This document shows, in pieces, positions 61,573 to 64,000 of a stretch of 64,000 nucleotides of DNA. Numbering within the stretch: position 1 is the first letter of the stretch; each line of letters opens with the position of its first letter. The notes below the pieces were generated by a model, which was given only the letters and a program-made list of their open reading frames with translations, ran no database searches and was not told the DNA's origin. This DNA comes from Ectobacillus ponti (lineage in GTDB: Bacteria; Bacillota; Bacilli; Bacillales; Bacillaceae_G). Position numbers and translations under genes: made by a program. The stretch is taken from positions 1 to 64,000 of the forward strand of contig NZ_JANCLT010000003.1 in assembly GCF_024294785.1 (NCBI RefSeq), given 5' to 3'.

Positions 61573-62658
61573 CTACTCTGTTATACCGGACTCTAAAATA
61601 TTTACATCTACATGAACTGAGATAGGCATTGTACTGTATTGCCGGTCCCATCTCTGCATGTTGAAGCCGCGCGTTTGGCTCCGTGCGTGATCGCCGATTC
61701 CGAGCGGATCTACATGCTCTTTTTGAAACAGCTCAATCATCGCTTGTGCCTGCTTTTTCGTAATTTCTGATACATGCTGCTCGAGCTTTTTTAACATGCG
61801 GGGGTCATGAATCTTCAGCTGTCCTGATTCAACAATTCGCCCCTTCAGCTTAACAAGGATGTCCACCTTTGGATGGGTGTTTCCATCCGTTATGGAATAG
61901 TGCACAGAGGAAGCTATACTCTGGAAGGTTACATAGATGTCCTTCTTGATATGGAACTCGTAGATTCCGCGCTTGAAGGGTTCGTCCAGCATTTTATAGA
62001 TGAATGCCTGGTTATAAGGAATATATTTTCCTATATATTTATCTTTCTTAAGCAGGGCGATTCCCTGAATGCGAATATGGTTTCCCTTTCGCTTCAGCAA
62101 GGGAAGAATGGCATCCATCCCCTCCCCCTTATCATGATATAAAAATTCCTGAAGGTCTGTTTCCGGAAAGTTGCCCTTCTCGTTCTGTGCCAGAAGGTGG
62201 CGAATATAGGAGCCAGGATCTTCTCCCATAGAGGGGCGTACTGTAAGGATGTCTCCGGCTTCCCCCTCTGCAAGGGCCACATATAAATCCCTGCCGATGC
62301 TGGGGTCGCGCCGAAGGCCGTCCACATACGGAGAAATGCCTTGCTTGGCAAGCTCTTCGCCGTAGAGTACGACACCGACTTTCCCGGTCAGAATGGGCTT
62401 GGGCGACTCGGCCTGGGCAAGCTGGCGCAGAGTTTTTCCTGTGTGGGCGCTTGTCACAAACACGTCATTCCTTGTTTGAACCTCCCCTCCTTGTCCGGGA
62501 GGAGTAATGGTAACGGCAAGCGTCCCTTTGATCTTATGGTCCCCCGCCGCATCATACGCAGCTGCCCGCGACAGCTGGATGTCCTCTAATATCTTGGATT
62601 CCACACCGCACCCGCACAGCAGGAGAAAGCAAAGAAAGATGCAGCTGCGTCTAGCCAT
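61573..62658 (-). CDS. Spore germination receptor C subunit (Ger(x)C lipoprotein)
   Basis: 361 residues. The lipoprotein signal ends LLCGC with Cys17. Family blocks: SRAAAYDAAGDHKIKGTLAVTIT, GKVGVVLYGEELAKQG and a C-terminal KKQAQAMIELFQKEHVDPLGIG. It is the C component of a GerA-type nutrient receptor in the spore inner membrane. It overlaps the B-subunit gene by 8 bases. Confidence 0.92.
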   Translation of the reverse strand: MARRSCIFLCFLLLCGCGVESKILEDIQLSRAAAYDAAGDHKIKGTLAVTITPPGQGGEVQTRNDVFVTSAHTGKTLRQLAQAESPKPILTGKVGVVLYGEELAKQGISPYVDGLRRDPSIGRDLYVALAEGEAGDILTVRPSMGEDPGSYIRHLLAQNEKGNFPETDLQEFLYHDKGEGMDAILPLLKRKGNHIRIQGIALLKKDKYIGKYIPYNQAFIYKMLDEPFKRGIYEFHIKKDIYVTFQSIASSVHYSITDGNTHPKVDILVKLKGRIVESGQLKIHDPRMLKKLEQHVSEITKKQAQAMIELFQKEHVDPLGIGDHARSQTRGFNMQRWDRQYSTMPISVHVDVNILESGITE

Positions 62659-63748
62659 GGGCTTTCTTCCTCACTTTATAAATCATGGCCTGCCAAATAT
62701 ATAAAAGCAGAAAGTAGCAGGGGATGGTATACAGTCCAATCAGGGACATCGTATTGTTCAAGGTATCCACCTGTCTGCGCGACTCCATGAGACAGCTGGC
62801 GCAAAATACGATGAGCAGAATGCCCTGCAATGCCCGGCGCTGTGTGATGGGAAAGAGCCGGTGCATGGTGCGGCTGGCCCCCCACAGCGTCAGGCATATG
62901 TTTGGCAGAACACCAAACAGCCAGATGGAAATCCCCATATACTCGAAGCGCTCCAGAAAGGGAAAATCAACAATTTTCCACAATGTCAGGGTGGCCCATA
63001 TGGTTTCCTTCAGCTGTCCTTGATTGAAATAGGAAAATGTCACCAGGGCAGTGAATAGATACACCAGTACACTGGCTGCCACCCCCAACTGGGCCCACTT
63101 CTGGGATTTCTCCTTATTCTTCAGGAAGGGATAATACACCATGATGAGCTCGAATCCCAAGTAGTTCAGCGCCATGCCTTTGGCGGAGTCCAGTATCTCC
63201 GGCAGAGTGTGGTCCAATGGCGGAAACATGTTGTACAAGTGCCCTTCCTGAATTGGGAAGTATTTCAGCGGCAGCAAAAACATCGTATAGACAATGCCAA
63301 GAAAGCAAAAGCCGGTCACCACCCGAAGCCCGCCTGTCACAAAGCTGTAGGCAAGAAGAGACAGGATGCCTGTGAGAACCCATGCGTTGATTTCAGGAAA
63401 CAGCCAAACCTGAATCACCTCTACGTATGTGCGCAGCAGGGTGAGGGCAAAGGCGCTGAAATATAAAATAAAATAGATGCTGAACAGGCCGCCAATCCAT
63501 TTTCCGAGCACATCATGATGGATGGCCGCCAAATCATTGTTGCCCTTTTTCAGAATCTGATAGGCAAGCCAAAGGAGGAGATGGGTGGCGAGTCCGGCCA
63601 GTATAATTCCAATCCAGGCATCGTAGCCGGCAAGCTTCGCAATATATCGCTCGAAGCCGAGTATGCCCACTCCAATCTGCATTTTATGTACAAGATAGAA
63701 AGCAAAATAAGCGGAAACCATGCGATTTTCCTTCGGTAAAGCGTACAT
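62651..63748 (-). CDS. Spore germination receptor B subunit (GerAB-type permease)
   Basis: 365 residues with ten membrane segments of the amino-acid-permease-like GerB class. The start reads NRMVSAYFAFYLVHKMQIGVGILGF; FFPIQEGHLYNM and FELIMVYYPFL lie in the middle. It is thought to bind the germinant. It lies between the A and C genes of the operon. Confidence 0.92.
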   Translation of the reverse strand: MYALPKENRMVSAYFAFYLVHKMQIGVGILGFERYIAKLAGYDAWIGIILAGLATHLLLWLAYQILKKGNNDLAAIHHDVLGKWIGGLFSIYFILYFSAFALTLLRTYVEVIQVWLFPEINAWVLTGILSLLAYSFVTGGLRVVTGFCFLGIVYTMFLLPLKYFPIQEGHLYNMFPPLDHTLPEILDSAKGMALNYLGFELIMVYYPFLKNKEKSQKWAQLGVAASVLVYLFTALVTFSYFNQGQLKETIWATLTLWKIVDFPFLERFEYMGISIWLFGVLPNICLTLWGASRTMHRLFPITQRRALQGILLIVFCASCLMESRRQVDTLNNTMSLIGLYTIPCYFLLLYIWQAMIYKVRKKAHG

Positions 63749-63768
63749 GTCAGCTCCTCCTTTCTTCC

Positions 63769-64000
63769 CTAATCTTCTATGTCCTGCTTTTCTTCGCTCT
63801 GCTTCCGGTCAGGCTGGAAGCGCAGTCTGTTATGTGTCCGCGTCATAATGGGACGTCCCGCCTGCTTGCTGAAGGGCAGGCGGATGAGGGCATCCTTTAA
63901 ATCTCTCGTGCGCAGCGGATAGATGGGAGACACGTAGGGCCGGCCCAATGAAGTCATCCGCAGGAGATGCGACAGGATGAAGGCGAAGCAGATGGAAATC
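63769..64000 (-). CDS. Spore germination receptor A subunit (GerAA-type), C-terminal fragment
   Basis: Only the last 76 codons are present; the gene runs past the window edge. The visible end contains a hydrophobic segment (ISICFAFILSHLLRM), LGRPYVSPIYPLRTRDLKDALIRLP and a polar tail ending EEKQDIED, the usual end of GerA subunits. With the next two genes it forms an A-B-C receptor operon. Confidence 0.85.
   Translation of the reverse strand, partial: ISICFAFILSHLLRMTSLGRPYVSPIYPLRTRDLKDALIRLPFSKQAGRPIMTRTHNRLRFQPDRKQSEEKQDIED

Overview
The window is chromosomal DNA from an endospore-forming Bacillaceae bacterium. The evidence is the gene set: two alpha/beta-type small acid-soluble spore proteins (SASPs), SpoVR, a GerA-type germinant receptor operon, YheA/B/C/D/E, a Spo0M-like protein, YdbS/YdbT, the MsmX ATPase beside a PucR-type regulator, HemZ, and Shine-Dalgarno sites of the AAGGAGG type. 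Tandem TPP riboswitches ahead of tenA are a known arrangement in the Bacillus cereus group, so a relative of that group (for example Ectobacillus-like) is plausible. The genus cannot be fixed from the sequence alone. I see no phage, transposase or CRISPR; the window looks like core genome.

Layout. 1-310: tail of a tRNA cluster (Ile, Asn, Glu) and its terminator. 0.35-6.8 kb: an APH-type kinase, a penicillin-acylase-family hydrolase, a CBS-pair protein, an orphan protein, and an SH3/M23 cell-wall peptidase followed by a 44-residue membrane peptide. 6.9-14.2 kb: a thiamine operon (tenA, HMP-type ABC importer, tenI, thiO, thiS, thiG, thiF) behind one promoter, two TPP aptamers and two terminators. 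14.2-17.9 kb: a 21-bp-periodic repeat region, a Cys/Met-metabolism PLP enzyme, a patatin lipase, and a three-gene ECF sigma operon. 17.9-23.2 kb: a ribose-type ABC importer under a SAM (S-box) riboswitch, and an NCS2 purine permease. 23.4-33.6 kb: an SDR, an L,D-transpeptidase, a DUF1540 protein, a BdbC/thioredoxin-like pair, phosphoglucomutase, YhdB-like, YdbS/YdbT, a serine hydrolase and SpoVR with a SigE-type promoter. 33.7-37.7 kb: two MFS transporters and a phosphodiesterase-family protein. 37.8-41 kb: a cyclic-di-GMP riboswitch driving an EAL phosphodiesterase, a short Spo0M-like protein, a 45-residue membrane peptide and a DegV protein. 41.1-45.4 kb: the BmrCD-type heterodimeric exporter behind a leader peptide and two intrinsic terminators. 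45.5-47.9 kb: a cystine-type amino-acid importer. 48-58.9 kb: divergent SASP genes with mirrored SigG-type promoters, msmX with its regulator, yheE, four translationally coupled YheC/YheD ATP-grasp genes, yheB, yheA and a 3-methyladenine glycosylase. 59-64 kb: a Cof-type HAD phosphatase, hemZ and the 3' part of a gerA-type operon that runs off the window.

Regulatory RNA stands out: four aptamers of three classes (two TPP, one SAM, one c-di-GMP) plus a peptide-leader attenuator. The best candidates for under-described biology are the S-box-controlled ribose-type importer, the ECF operon with two small membrane proteins, the attenuator ahead of the multidrug exporter, the four-gene YheC/D array, and three membrane peptides of under 50 residues. 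All functional calls come from reading motifs by eye; no database search was run.
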